A DNA stretch of 64,000 nt from an uncultured Rhizobiaceae bacterium (lineage in GTDB: Bacteria; Pseudomonadota; Alphaproteobacteria; Rhizobiales; Rhizobiaceae): assembly GCA_951813045.1 (NCBI GenBank), contig CATOTF010000002.1:1240001-1304000 (forward strand), written 5' to 3'. Positions 36,410 to 45,691 of the stretch are shown in pieces. The position numbers and the translations under genes are program-made. The notes below the pieces were generated by a model. That model searched no databases, had not been told where the DNA came from, and saw only the letters and a program-made list of their open reading frames with translations. The stretch's first letter is position 1; the number at the start of each line of letters is the position of its first letter.

Positions 36410-38332
36410 ATGAACATAAATACTAAGATTGGACTATCGGACGCGGAACTTGATGAATTATCATTTGATAATTTTGATGAGGCGATCAACCCAAAGCCGG
36501 AAGACTGCGATTTTGATGCGATTGTTGAGCAAGCGCTTTCCCGGCGCGGATTTATGGGTGGTGTGCTTGCGATGGGTGGTGTTGCTGTATTGGGGGCGTC
36601 AACGACAGCGCTGACACCAATATCTGCGGAAGCTGCCGATAATCGTTTTGGTTTCAAGGCCGTTAGTGCCAACACAGAGGATACGATTACTGTGCCGGAG
36701 GGATACAACTGGCATGTAGCGACACGCTGGGGTGATCCATTGTTTTCCGATGTACCGGAATTTGACCACGCAACGCGCGGCACCGCCGCAAGTCAGGCTC
36801 GCTCTTTTGGTGATAACAATGATGGTATGTCCCTCTTCACCGATAAAGACGGACGCCAGATACTTGTCGCCAACAACGAATATACCAACCGCAGCGTAAT
36901 GTGGGGCAATAATCCCGACGGGAAATATGTCACCGATGATGACATCAACAAAGGCAAAAATGCCCACGGCCTGACAGCTTGTGAGCTGAAGGAAGTCGAT
37001 GGCAAGTGGGGAATTGTCAAGGACTCGCCTTACAACCGTCGCTTTACCCCCGATGAGCCAATGGACATTACCGGCCCGGCCCGTGGCCATGCCATGATGA
37101 AAACCAACGCAGACCCAGACGGGGTTACCGCATTGGGAACATTCAACAACTGCGGTAATGGGCGCACACCCTGGGGTACATATCTGGCGTGCGAAGAAAA
37201 TTTCAACGGCTATTTCCACCCCTCTGCTGATGGGTTTGAACAGACCGCTGAGCAAAAACGTTACGGCATCCTGAAAGACCGTGGTTACGGTTGGTGGAAG
37301 GTTGATGAGCGGTTTGATCTTTCCAAGGAAAGTAACGAAGCGAACCGCCATGGATATATCACCGAAGTCGATCCATATGATCCCAAATCGAAACCTAAGA
37401 AACGCACCGCACTAGGCCGCTGCAAGCATGAGAATGCGGAAGTTGTTGTCAATTCCGATGGTCGGATTGCCATCTATATGGGTGACGATGAGCGCGGTGA
37501 GTTTTTATATCGCTATGTATCAGATGGTTATTACGCCGAGGGTGGCAATACCGATGAACTGATGGAAAAAGGCACTCTCTATGCTGCAAAATTTGCGGCA
37601 GACGGAACTGGTAAATGGTTGGCGCTAACCCCTGAAACAACAGGGATGGATCAGGCAACCATCTGCATGTTCACTCGAATGGCTGCATCCAAACTGGGTG
37701 CGACGACTATGGATCGCCCGGAGTGGGTGACGGCGAATCCGTTGAAGGCGGAAGTCTATTGTGCCCTGACCAACAATAAAAACCGTGGCTTGAAGACCAA
37801 TGCCGGTGGCGATGAAACCCCGGTCGGCGGCCCCAATCCCCGTGAAGCCAATAAATACGGCCAGATCGTGCGCTGGTGGCCCAGTGCCGGTGACCATACC
37901 GCCGATACTTTCAGGTGGGACCTGTTTGTCATGGCGGGCAACCCAACCGTTCATCAGGACGCCAATGGCGGTTCATCGAATGTGAATGAAGGCAATATGT
38001 TCAATTCACCCGATGGCCTGTCCTTCGACAACAAAGGCCTGTTGTGGATCCAGACTGACGGTAATTATTCCAATGAAGAAGACTTTGCCGGTCAGGGCAA
38101 CAACCAGATGCTCATAGGTGACCCGACAACCGGCGAAATCCGCCGTTTCCTTGTGGGGCCAAGAGAGGCCGAGATTACAGGGATCGCATGGGCAGCGGAT
38201 CGTCGAACAGCATTTGTCGGTGTGCAGCATCCCGGTGAACGGGGTGAGTCAAACTGGCCCGACGGTGGCGACAAGACACCACGCTCGTCAATCGTTGCTG
38301 TACGGCGCGACGATGGCGCAGCAATGGGATAA
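36410..38332 (+). CDS. phoX: PhoX-family alkaline phosphatase, Tat-exported
   Basis: PhoX enzymes are calcium/iron-dependent phosphatases secreted to scavenge phosphate from organic esters. The 640-residue protein has a twin-arginine signal (ALSRRGFMGG, residues 42-51, then a hydrophobic stretch ending in PISAEAAD) and the PhoX/DUF839 beta-propeller. Features include NNCGNGRTPWGTYLACEENFNGYF and ALGRCKHENAEVVVNSDGRIAIYMGDDERGEFLYRYVS, with many acidic metal-binding residues, and GGDETPVGGPNPREANKYGQIVRW. The long N-terminal extension before the RR motif is usual for this family. Confidence 0.92.
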   Translation: MNINTKIGLSDAELDELSFDNFDEAINPKPEDCDFDAIVEQALSRRGFMGGVLAMGGVAVLGASTTALTPISAEAADNRFGFKAVSANTEDTITVPEGYNWHVATRWGDPLFSDVPEFDHATRGTAASQARSFGDNNDGMSLFTDKDGRQILVANNEYTNRSVMWGNNPDGKYVTDDDINKGKNAHGLTACELKEVDGKWGIVKDSPYNRRFTPDEPMDITGPARGHAMMKTNADPDGVTALGTFNNCGNGRTPWGTYLACEENFNGYFHPSADGFEQTAEQKRYGILKDRGYGWWKVDERFDLSKESNEANRHGYITEVDPYDPKSKPKKRTALGRCKHENAEVVVNSDGRIAIYMGDDERGEFLYRYVSDGYYAEGGNTDELMEKGTLYAAKFAADGTGKWLALTPETTGMDQATICMFTRMAASKLGATTMDRPEWVTANPLKAEVYCALTNNKNRGLKTNAGGDETPVGGPNPREANKYGQIVRWWPSAGDHTADTFRWDLFVMAGNPTVHQDANGGSSNVNEGNMFNSPDGLSFDNKGLLWIQTDGNYSNEEDFAGQGNNQMLIGDPTTGEIRRFLVGPREAEITGIAWAADRRTAFVGVQHPGERGESNWPDGGDKTPRSSIVAVRRDDGAAMG

Positions 38333-38352
38333 GTTTAGTATCCAAGCAATAA

Positions 38353-38379
38353 AATGCGGCACCCTCGCGGTGCCGCATT
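38353..38379. terminator. Bidirectional terminator between phoX and dinB
   Basis: AATGCGGCACC at 38353-38363 pairs perfectly with GGTGCCGCATT at 38369-38379 around a five-base loop. It lies between the two convergent stop codons and can serve both strands, although the T-runs are short. Confidence 0.75.
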
Positions 38380-38421
38380 GTTGCGTTGAAGTTACGGTAT
38401 TATCCAGCCAACGCCGCAATA

Positions 38422-39729
38422 TCAGTCTTCCGGTTTTGGGTCCGCCTCATGTGGCGGGCGCTTATGGCTACCAAAGGTTAGGCCCAGTTCCACCGCATCT
38501 CCCCCAAATCGGTCACGAACTTTGTCCATCGCACGTTCAACTGCGGCGCGTCTTGTAGCCCCCTCGTCGATCAGGTCACCGGGGTCTGCGGATTCATCAG
38601 ATTGCAGGTCGCTGACGCCGATCCCTAAGAGACGGAAACGCGTACCGTCCAACTCTTTTTCAAGCATTGTACGCCCAACAGTATACATCTTGTCGGCCAA
38701 TTGAGTTGGGTCGGGCAGAGTGGTGTTGCGGGTGCGGCTTTTAAAGTCGGCGGTCTTCAATTTCAAAACAACGGTTTGACCAGCAATGTGCTTGTCTTTT
38801 AGTCTCGCCGATACCCGTTCCGCCTGACGCCTCAATACAGGTACCAGTTGATCCGGCGTCGACATATCTGAGTTGAACGTTGTTTCAGAGCTCACACTTT
38901 TGGCTGCATTGCTTGATTCTACTCTGCGGTAATCTTCTCCTTTTGACAGGCGTGCAAGCCGGATACCGATGGTTCCGTAGTTGCGGATGAGGTCACTCTC
39001 TTCGGCTTTTTGCAAATCGCTGATCATTTTTATATTGTCAGCGTTTAGTTTCGCCTGCATGGCCTTACCAACTCCCCAAATCAGTGAAACTGGTTTTGTT
39101 GCCAAAAAGTCGTAGGCTTCCGTTGCGCCAATTACAGAAAACCCACGAGGCTTTTCGAGGTCGGATGCTACCTTTGCCAGAAATTTATTGGGTGCCAGGC
39201 CGATTGAGATTGCAATCCCGACCTCTTCTTCAACCCGTTGCGCAAATTTTGCCAACGTAATTGCAGCTGGCGCGCCGTGAAGTCTTTGTGTGCCGGACAA
39301 ATCAAGGAATGCCTCATCAATCGACAACGGTTCGACGGCGGGAGTTAAGCTGCGCATCATTTCGCGTACTTGTTTGCCCACTTCGGCGTAAAGGTCCATA
39401 CGTGGTTTTATGACAATGGCGTCGGGACATGCTTGAAGCGCCTTGAACATGGGCATGGCAGAGCGCACCCCGTTAATCCGGGCAATGTAACAGCAAGTGC
39501 TGACAACACCGCGTTTGCCGCCGCCGACAATAACAGGTTTGTCCGCCAGTTCCGGATTATCACGCTTTTCTACAGATGCGTAGAATGCGTCACAATCGAT
39601 GTGAGCCAGCGAGAGTTCGTAGAGCTCACCGTGACGGACTATCCGAGGGCTGCCGCAAGACGTGCAACGTCGTGCAACTGACTGTTGCGTCTTAAGGCAA
39701 TCGCGACAAAACCCGAGTTTTCCATCCAT
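38422..39729 (-). CDS. dinB: DNA polymerase IV with N-terminal zinc-ribbon
   Basis: A Y-family translesion polymerase, 435 residues. The extra N-terminal segment has two Cys pairs (CRDC and CTSC), a zinc-ribbon found in alphaproteobacterial DinB. The palm follows: [19 protein letters not shown] with the first catalytic Asp, and [14 protein letters not shown] with the Asp-Glu pair. The little finger domain begins about residue 270 ([11 protein letters not shown]). The C-terminus is acidic and lacks a clear clamp-binding motif. It is convergent with phoX. Confidence 0.94.
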   Translation of the reverse strand: MDGKLGFCRDCLKTQQSVARRCTSCGSPRIVRHGELYELSLAHIDCDAFYASVEKRDNPELADKPVIVGGGKRGVVSTCCYIARINGVRSAMPMFKALQACPDAIVIKPRMDLYAEVGKQVREMMRSLTPAVEPLSIDEAFLDLSGTQRLHGAPAAITLAKFAQRVEEEVGIAISIGLAPNKFLAKVASDLEKPRGFSVIGATEAYDFLATKPVSLIWGVGKAMQAKLNADNIKMISDLQKAEESDLIRNYGTIGIRLARLSKGEDYRRVESSNAAKSVSSETTFNSDMSTPDQLVPVLRRQAERVSARLKDKHIAGQTVVLKLKTADFKSRTRNTTLPDPTQLADKMYTVGRTMLEKELDGTRFRLLGIGVSDLQSDESADPGDLIDEGATRRAAVERAMDKVRDRFGGDAVELGLTFGSHKRPPHEADPKPED

Positions 39730-39750
39730 GATGTAAAACTAGCATGTTCG

Positions 39751-40347
39751 TCATGTGTTCTCCATCAATGCCGTATGAATCTTTTCACTCGCTTCCGCCC
39801 AATCCCCCGTTGAAAAACGGGCGCCGTCCACTGGGTCTGCCAGTGCGCGAAACGCTTCGTTTGCCATGAAATGGAAAAGATGCACGTCGTCCATATTCTC
39901 GCGAACCTGATCAAGGTTTTTGGGTGTATCGTCGATGAATCCCATCGTGGAACCACAATGTTGCTGGATCATCTTCATGGACGGCACTTTTGACCGTGTA
40001 TTTGTGACCAATGGAAAATCCAAACCTTCTGACTGAAGATAGCGACGGCGGGTGTCGCCGTAAGGGTGGGGCATGTTTGTCAGAAAAATAATGTCGATGT
40101 GTTGCGAAAGTCCGTTTAGTCCGTCCACCACACCAGAAACAATATGTTGTCGCTTATCTTGCTCTTCAAATAGTTGATCAAGCCCGGCCCATACCTCTTC
40201 TTGTGTCGCTTCTCTTCCGGTCTTTGTGTCGAATACATTTCCGGTGAGTTTAAAGGAATGTGATTTCAGGGTGAAACCACGTTCTTCGAGCACTTGAACA
40301 AATGGATCGACAAGATGAAGGACGACTTCATCCACGTCACACACCAA
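39751..40347 (-). CDS. HAD-superfamily hydrolase, start region doubtful
   Basis: The product (about 198 residues from a GTG at 40347) has the HAD signatures CDVDEVV (nucleophile Asp), IIFLTNMPHP, KVPSMKMIQQH and MGFIDDTPKNLDQV. The substrate is unknown. The same frame stays open upstream to about 40434 and encodes plausible protein (EPDSTTVDQLTELGYTGDISVKHHDKPLLVCDVDEVV) but contains no ATG. An in-frame TGA lies just beyond the site where an IS630 element is inserted. Removing the IS joins an ATG (41612) in a different frame, so a one-base deletion near the start is likely, or translation begins at the TTG/GTG pair. Confidence 0.6.
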   Translation of the reverse strand: MVCDVDEVVLHLVDPFVQVLEERGFTLKSHSFKLTGNVFDTKTGREATQEEVWAGLDQLFEEQDKRQHIVSGVVDGLNGLSQHIDIIFLTNMPHPYGDTRRRYLQSEGLDFPLVTNTRSKVPSMKMIQQHCGSTMGFIDDTPKNLDQVRENMDDVHLFHFMANEAFRALADPVDGARFSTGDWAEASEKIHTALMENT

Positions 40348-40438
40348 TAGCGGTTTATCATGGTGTTTAACGCTGATGTCGCCGGTGTATCCAAGCTCGG
40401 TGAGTTGGTCGACTGTCGTTGAGTCCGGTTCGTACTCA

Positions 40439-41603
40439 TACCAACGGCATTATTTTCTGACTCTGTAGGGATTCCCAAATCGAGTTTGATCTGATTCCTT
40501 GTGGCAAAGGAGATTTGCTATGGGATCATCAGTGCCACTTCGGACGGACTTTGATGCCGCCAGCCTGCGCCGGACGACCAAGGAATGCAGTGACAACCGA
40601 CAGATACGCCGGCTGCTTGCGCTTGCCGCAGTCTATGACGGCATGAACCGCACGGAGGCGGCTCGGATTGGCGGGATGGATCGTCAAACGTTGCGTGACT
40701 GGGTCCATCGTTTCAATGAACTGGGTCCGGACGGTCTGACCAATGCCAAGGGTGCAGGGCGACCGCGCCTGCTGAGTGATAAGCAGATGCAGGAACTGTC
40801 GCTGATTGTCGAAACCGGGCCGGACCGGGAAGTGGATGGCGTGGTTCGTTGGCGACGCATTGATCTGGTACGCGTTATTGAGGAACAGTTCGGTATCAAA
40901 TGCTCCGAGCGGGTGATGTCGGATTATCTGGCACAACTGGGCTTCTCCAACATCTCCGGTCGTCCACAACACCCTGAGCAGGATGGACGTGTGATCGAAG
41001 CGTTCAAAAAAACTTCCCCGACACGCTCGCAGCCCACATAGCTGATCTGCCGCAGAGAACGCCGGTGGAGATCTGGTTCCAGGACGAAGCGCGCATCGGG
41101 CAAAAGAACGGTCAGGTTCGCCTCTGGGCGAGGAAAGGAACCCGTCCCCGGCTGCCCGCCGACCAGCGCTACGACAATGCCTATCTGTTCGGTGCGATCT
41201 GCCCAAAGCGTGGCACGGGCGCGGCCTTGGTACTGCCCAAAGCCAACACACAAGCAATGCAATTGCATCTCGATGAGATCAGCAAATACGTGACCCGCAA
41301 GGCCCATGCCGTGATCCTGATGGATCGCGCAAGTTGGCACAGCACCGGCAAACTGGTCGTACCAAAGAATATCACCATCATTCTGCTACCTTCGAAGTCA
41401 CCTGAACTGAACCCGGTCGAGAACATCTGGCAATATCTGAGGTCAAACTATCTCTCAAACCGCGTTTTCAAAGACTACACCGCCATCCTTGATGCCGCCT
41501 GCGACGCATGGAACGCGCTCATCGACACACCGAAAATCATAACGTCAATCGGAATGAGAGATTGGGCCCATGTCAGAACGGTCGAAAATTAATGCCGTTG
41601 GTA
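40439..41603 (+). mobile_element. IS630-family insertion sequence, complete, with TA duplication
   Basis: The element spans 40441-41601 (1161 bp) and is flanked by TA at 40439-40440 and 41602-41603, the target duplication typical of IS630/Tc1-mariner. The ends are inverted repeats: CCAACGGCATTA then TTTTC at the left, and the reverse complement of AATGCCGTTGG with AAAAT before it at the right. It separates the DUF3572 stop from the HAD-gene start. The transposase reads rightward. Confidence 0.9.
40520..41592 (+). CDS. IS630-family transposase, two frames joined by a -1 shift
   Basis: The first frame (ATG 40520, AAGGAG before it, to stop 41041) carries the helix-turn-helix region (AAVYDGMNRTEAARIGGMDRQTLRDWVHRFN). 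The catalytic DDE domain lies in the -1 frame: WFQDEARIGQKNG, HAVILMDRASWHS and LNPVENIWQYLRSNY supply Asp, Asp and Glu. The two frames overlap at a run of seven A (41006-41012), after which the -1 reading continues NFPDTLAAHIADLPQRTPVEIWFQDEA without a break. Frameshifting at A-runs is a known expression strategy in this family, so the transposase is probably functional. Confidence 0.85.
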
Positions 41604-41607
41604 TCAG

Positions 41608-41901
41608 TCATTCGAAATCCGCCGGGTCTTCCGGCGCCAGGGCAAATCTGGCACTCATCACGTTTCCAGGGTTGATATTGGATGATTCGGTCCAGGCCAA
41701 CAGGTCAGGTTCGTGTGACAGGAAGAAATCCAACACCCCAACCAGAAAACCTGGTTGTGTTGCACTTTGACGCATATCATTGGGTAATATCCCAGTGATT
41801 GTTGAGAAGCGCATCAACAGATCATCGTCCCTTGCAAGAAATTGCAATGCGGAAATCGCCGTTGCTTCAGCCGCCTCAAGATTGATTGGATTCATGTTCA
41901 C
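41608..41901 (-). CDS. DUF3572 family protein
   Basis: A 97-residue protein ([70 protein letters not shown]) that matches the small DUF3572 family, which in Alphaproteobacteria commonly lies next to divK/pleD, as here. It is predicted helical and cytoplasmic; its function is unknown. It is divergent from divK. The IS630 element begins four bases beyond its stop, leaving this gene intact. Confidence 0.8.
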   Translation of the reverse strand: MNMNPINLEAAEATAISALQFLARDDDLLMRFSTITGILPNDMRQSATQPGFLVGVLDFFLSHEPDLLAWTESSNINPGNVMSARFALAPEDPADFE

Positions 41902-42019
41902 CTGTCTTAAAGGAAGTGGGTGTTACAAGTTTACTTGTGGAATCACTGATCAAGTTCGGCAAGGCTTGGTGTTGGCGAATGTTCAGGTTTTCTCAATGTC
42001 ATGTTCCACGGGGACCCTT

Positions 42020-42391
42020 ATGGCCAAACGAGTGATGATCGTCGAGGACAATGAACTGAACATGAAACTGTTCAATGATTTGCTCGAAGCGCAAGGATAC
42101 GAAACAATTCAGACCAGCAATGGTATGGAAGCGCTGGACCTTGCGCGACAGCACCGCCCCGACCTTATTCTTATGGATATACAGTTGCCGGAGATATCGG
42201 GCTTGGAAGTCACCAAGTGGTTGAAAGAAGATGATGAATTGTCTCGCATTCCGGTTATCGCGGTAACTGCATTCGCCATGAAAGGCGACGAAGAGCGTAT
42301 TCGCCAGGGTGGGTGCGAAGCTTATATTTCAAAACCAATCTCTGTGATGAAATTTGTTGAAACGGTAAAATCTTATCTTGGTGATGTGTAA
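42020..42391 (+). CDS. divK: Single-domain cell-cycle response regulator DivK
   Basis: DivK is a receiver-only protein that, when phosphorylated, modulates the DivJ/PleC-DivL-CckA pathway controlling CtrA. The 123-residue product starts [28 protein letters not shown], has the phospho-acceptor Asp at about 53 ([13 protein letters not shown]) and the Lys in [12 protein letters not shown]. The frame is open upstream to 41780, but the ATG at 42020 fits the family. pleD follows 56 bp downstream, the classical arrangement. Confidence 0.94.
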   Translation: MAKRVMIVEDNELNMKLFNDLLEAQGYETIQTSNGMEALDLARQHRPDLILMDIQLPEISGLEVTKWLKEDDELSRIPVIAVTAFAMKGDEERIRQGGCEAYISKPISVMKFVETVKSYLGDV

Positions 42392-42447
42392 TTTCACCAA
42401 ATTTTCGGCCCTTGCGCCAATTTAGTTCTGTATCTGGAGTCCTGTTC

Positions 42448-43824
42448 GTGACCGCACGTGTATTAGTTGTTGATGATATTGTTTCCAATGTGAAGTTGCT
42501 TCAGGCACGTCTGATGGCGGAATATTTCGAGGTTTTGACCGCAGCAAATGGCCCGGAAGCGCTTGCAATTTGTGAGTCGGGGCAGGCCGATATCGTGTTG
42601 CTCGACATTATGATGCCCGGCATGGACGGATATGAAGTCTGTCGTCGCCTGAAAGCTGATGCGAGAACTGCGCATTTGCCTGTCATCATGGTAACTGCAC
42701 TGGATCAGCATTCGGATAAACTTGCAGGCCTTGAAGCGGGTGCTGATGACTTTTTAACCAAACCAATCAACGATCTTGCTTTGACCACCAGGGTTAAAAG
42801 CCTAGCCAGATTGAAGATGGTGACCGATGAGCTGCAACTGCGGGTGTCCACCGGGCAGGATTTTGGAATCGAGGAAACGCGGCCTCAGGTAATTGACCCT
42901 AAAAACGGGCGGGAAGGTAAGCTTCTTGTAGTTGATGATCGCGCAGCATCCTACGAAAAAGTGGTCAAAACACTTAGTGTCGATCACGAAGTCGCAGTCA
43001 TAACCAACCCACAAGAGGCATTGTTTAAGGCTGCTGATGAAAATTACGACCTGGTTCTCGTATCACTCGCGATCGAGAACTTTGATGCCCTGCGCCTGTG
43101 TTCCCAATTGCGCTCGATTGATCGCACACGGATGATTCCCCTTTTACTGATCGCTCAGGAAGCGGATGAAATGGCTCTGATACGGGGCATTGATCTTGGG
43201 GTAAACGATTATATCAGCCGTCCTATCGAACCCAATGAACTGCGGGCAAGAGCACGGACGCAAGTCAAACGTAAGCGGTTGAACGACAGGCTGCGCGAGA
43301 GCGTACAGTCCACAATGGAACTGGCGGTCAAGGATTCGCTGACTGGTTTGAACAATCGACGTTATTTTGATAGCCACATGCACAATCTTTTCGATCAGGC
43401 AGCCATTGCGCAAAAACCGTTGTCACTGATCGTTATGGATATTGACCATTTCAAACATGTAAATGATACCTATGGCCACCAGGCTGGCGATGATGTTTTG
43501 AAGACGTTTGCAGAACGCCTGTGCAAGAATGTTCGTGGTAAAGATCTGGCATGTAGATTTGGTGGTGAGGAATTTGTCATCGCAATGCCGGATACGGATC
43601 AGGAACTAGCTTTTGTTGTTGCAGACCGCATGCGCAGGGAAGTCGCCGCCCATCCATTTGTTGTAGCCGGCGGCGGGGTGCAAATATCGGTTACGGTCAG
43701 CGCAGGCGTTTCCAGCATTTCCGGGGCGGAAGATTCAGTAGAATCAATGTTAAAAAGAGCAGACGACGCGCTCTATGCGGCAAAACGTAATGGCCGTAAT
43801 CAGGTGATCTCGGAAGCTGCATGA
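42448..43824 (+). CDS. pleD: Response regulator / diguanylate cyclase PleD
   Basis: PleD makes c-di-GMP and drives the motile-to-sessile switch in alphaproteobacterial development. The 458-residue protein (GTG at 42448, GGAG upstream) has a first receiver domain with acceptor Asp about 53 (VLLDIMMPGMDGYE). A second, degenerate receiver (about 155-275) has VLVSLAIENF at the acceptor position, so it probably serves in dimerisation. The GGDEF domain carries CRFGGEEFVIAMPD, with an RGKD product-inhibition site (RxxD) five residues before it. It pairs with divK. Confidence 0.95.
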   Translation: MTARVLVVDDIVSNVKLLQARLMAEYFEVLTAANGPEALAICESGQADIVLLDIMMPGMDGYEVCRRLKADARTAHLPVIMVTALDQHSDKLAGLEAGADDFLTKPINDLALTTRVKSLARLKMVTDELQLRVSTGQDFGIEETRPQVIDPKNGREGKLLVVDDRAASYEKVVKTLSVDHEVAVITNPQEALFKAADENYDLVLVSLAIENFDALRLCSQLRSIDRTRMIPLLLIAQEADEMALIRGIDLGVNDYISRPIEPNELRARARTQVKRKRLNDRLRESVQSTMELAVKDSLTGLNNRRYFDSHMHNLFDQAAIAQKPLSLIVMDIDHFKHVNDTYGHQAGDDVLKTFAERLCKNVRGKDLACRFGGEEFVIAMPDTDQELAFVVADRMRREVAAHPFVVAGGGVQISVTVSAGVSSISGAEDSVESMLKRADDALYAAKRNGRNQVISEAA

Positions 43825-43885
43825 TTTGGGATGGTCCTGCGTGAATTAGGAATATAGCGTCGTTGCCTCATGGCTGCTCGCACTT

Positions 43886-43901
43886 TTAACATTTTATTAA
43901 C
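43886..43901 (+). promoter_or_regulatory. CtrA binding site (TTAA-N7-TTAAC)
   Basis: TTAA at 43886-43889, seven bases, then TTAAC at 43897-43901 is an exact match to the full CtrA box. A further TTAAG half-site lies a few bases on. It is 62 bases past the pleD stop and points into the unannotated region, suggesting cell-cycle control of a transcript there. Confidence 0.6.
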
Positions 43902-44000
43902 CAGTTAAGCCTGTTTATTATCCTTAAGCCTTTACTATCAAACAGTAATTGGTTTTAGGCACTATTGTATATATTCGTTAGCTGAGCCAAGTTGCAGCCA

Positions 44001-44105
44001 CAGGGAAGGGCGATCGCCCGTCCTGTATTGCTCCTAGGAGTAACCCAGGCCCGCCGCATCACCTGGGTCCAGGGAGTTTGCCGGTCGGCCGCGAAACTGC
44101 CTCCT
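44001..44105 (+). ncRNA. Candidate structured RNA (three consecutive hairpins)
   Basis: Hairpin 1 spans 44001-44025: CAGG/CCTG outer pairs around the palindrome GGGCGATCGCCC (44008-44019). Hairpin 2 spans 44043-44068, ACCCAGG paired with CCTGGGT. Hairpin 3 spans about 44075-44098, AGTTT/AAACT enclosing GCCG/CGGC. The stems are compact, GC-rich and regularly spaced and lie about 100-200 bases after a CtrA box. No known RNA family is recognised; both ends and the strand are guesses. Confidence 0.35.
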
Positions 44106-44530
44106 CGTATTTTCGCTGGCTGGCCGGCATCAATCTCTTTTGCCATTGTTTATAGAGTATTTATGGGCAGGCCGAAGTTCGTCCGCGATGAAACCACACC
44201 TTTCCGTAACAATTATACCTGATGAGAGAACTGCCGGAAAGCAGGAGAGCTGTCTCGCCGACAATCGCGATGCGACCGACAGAGAATGCGTAAAGCTGGG
44301 GGATTGCTGCCCTTCGCTGCAAGACTTGAGAAGTTGATGAGGGCGTTTCAAGCGGACATTCGTGACACGTGAATTTCAGGAGCCACCAAGCGCCATGGCG
44401 TTGGGTCGGTCATAATAGCCCAAATTCGCCACGGAATAATCGCGAATCACGAATTGCATTCAAACGATTGATCGACGTATTCTGACCGTCTAATTCAATA
44501 TTTGCGCACCACCACGGCAGGGGCTTTCTG

Positions 44531-45145
44531 ATGAACCAATCTCAATTCACCACGATTGATGCCTGCTCAGCGCAAGGCTTTCAGCTATGTGCTGGTTCGA
44601 CACTTCGTTTGATAAATACGATGGGTAGCCAAGTCATTGGCACGTGGGCTTTTACCAACTCCAGCATCACCGAGTTCATGTCTATGGAACATACACGTAT
44701 TCATTCGACCAGTTCACGGCCCCAAATAGGGACTGTGTTCTATACAAATACTCACAATCCCATTCTAGAACTGAGTGCTGACCGATCTCCAGGTGTTCAT
44801 GATTGGTTTCTTGCTGCTTGCAACCAGCGCCGGTATGAACTGCTGGGCCATCAAGGAAAACACGCTAATTGTACCGACAACTTTCACGCCGTTCTCGCCG
44901 ATTTTGGACACTCCCTGCCTTTTGTTCCTTGTCCCCTCAACTTGTTCGAAAACGTCTCCTTAATGTTTGGTAATTCAATGAAAATTAAGCATCCTGTTGC
45001 CATGCCCGGTGACTACGTCGTGTTGGAGGCCCTCACCGACTGCCTTATTGTTTTATCCTCATGTCCCCAAGATATTTTACCAACGAATGGAGCAGACATG
45101 ACGCCAAGAAGTGTCGAAGTGGAGATCATACAAACATACGAATAG
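44531..45145 (+). CDS. DUF1989 (urea carboxylase-associated) family protein
   Basis: A 204-residue protein with the DUF1989 layout: a Gly-rich N-terminal half (CAGSTLRLINTMGSQVIGTWAF), then DRSPGVHDWFLAACNQRRYELLGHQGKHANCTDNFHAVL, which holds the conserved Cys/His residues likely to bind metal, and PLNLFENVSLM with PGDYVVLEALTDCLIVLSSCPQDI. The family occurs with urea carboxylase and allophanate enzymes, but no such genes are nearby, so its substrate here is unknown. It stands alone between two poorly coded regions. Confidence 0.82.
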   Translation: MNQSQFTTIDACSAQGFQLCAGSTLRLINTMGSQVIGTWAFTNSSITEFMSMEHTRIHSTSSRPQIGTVFYTNTHNPILELSADRSPGVHDWFLAACNQRRYELLGHQGKHANCTDNFHAVLADFGHSLPFVPCPLNLFENVSLMFGNSMKIKHPVAMPGDYVVLEALTDCLIVLSSCPQDILPTNGADMTPRSVEVEIIQTYE

Positions 45146-45252
45146 ACAATGGCTGTGGTGGTTCAAAGCTCACGGTTGATTGGCGCCGGCTTGAAATACA
45201 AAACCATTTGATTCCTCGCTATCAGTTACGGATTCGGCGATGGTGAAGTCAT

Positions 45253-45471
45253 TCATGAATTCTTGGGGGGAGCGGACGTTGGGCTGAATTTCTCCACAAC
45301 ACTTGAAATCACCAGACCAGCCATTCGTGCTCGATCAATTTCCTCGCTTTGACAAATGAACACGCGGCGGCGAAGCGCCATGAGTGGGCATCTGCGCTTC
45401 TCAGCAGATTTATATTCTGGGCATGTTTTTTCCGATCCATCGTCGTCGTGAATGAGGTAATGATACGCAAT
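45253..45471 (-). pseudogene. Possible decayed small protein, DUF6894-like
   Basis: The minus strand encodes about 72 residues beginning after an ATT codon (AYHYLIHDDDGSEKTCPEY, then EEIDRARMAGLVISSVVEKF). The HDDDG opening and length resemble the small DUF6894 proteins frequent in Hyphomicrobiales. A GAAGGA lies about 13 bases before the ATT, so an ATG may have mutated to ATT, or this may be a rare ATT start. Several Cys and Arg interruptions suggest decay. Weakly supported. Confidence 0.3.
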
Positions 45472-45668
45472 TGTGGTGAAAGTTTCCTTCTTAAATCATT
45501 CTCTGTTGCTCAATAACCTTTAGCTATAAATATTAATGCTAGCGGAGAAATTACCGTCATATGCCAACGTCTTTAACCCAGCGAATGAAAGGTTGTCGCT
45601 GGTATCAGTGTGGGAAAAGGGGCTTTTAAGGCGAATTGTTTATTTCCACCGAATCGTTATAAATTGGA

Positions 45669-45691
45669 TTAGCGATCAACTTCATCGCTAA
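45669..45691 (+). promoter_or_regulatory. Inverted repeat upstream of the hybrid kinase gene
   Basis: TTAGCGAT at 45669-45676 and ATCGCTAA at 45684-45691 form a perfect eight-base inverted repeat with a seven-base spacer, ending 21 bases before the kinase ATG. It could be an operator or a 5' leader hairpin. Confidence 0.4.

Larger units (their letters stand above)
43825..44530. other. 700-base region downstream of pleD without a recognised gene
   Basis: No reading frame here has a recognisable product; the longest short frames (for example one starting MKPHLSVTIIPDERTAGKQE at about 44188) look unlike known proteins. The region starts with an AT-rich stretch containing a CtrA-type site and then turns GC-rich with consecutive hairpins (see separate entries). 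The rest, 44140-44530, shows nothing I can support. In many relatives rpmG follows pleD, but it is absent here. Confidence 0.5.

Noticed and set aside
36599-37351. 250-codon minus-strand frame opposite phoX
   Set aside because: A shadow of a well-supported PhoX gene with no recognisable domain.
43880-43930. Possible replication origin (CtrA site, AT-rich stretch)
   Set aside because: No DnaA boxes (TTATCCACA-like) cluster here and no origin-associated genes are nearby.
44220-44340. Glycine-riboswitch-like GATGAGAGAACTGCC segment
   Set aside because: The following bases do not form the two conserved glycine aptamer stems, and no glycine-cleavage gene follows.
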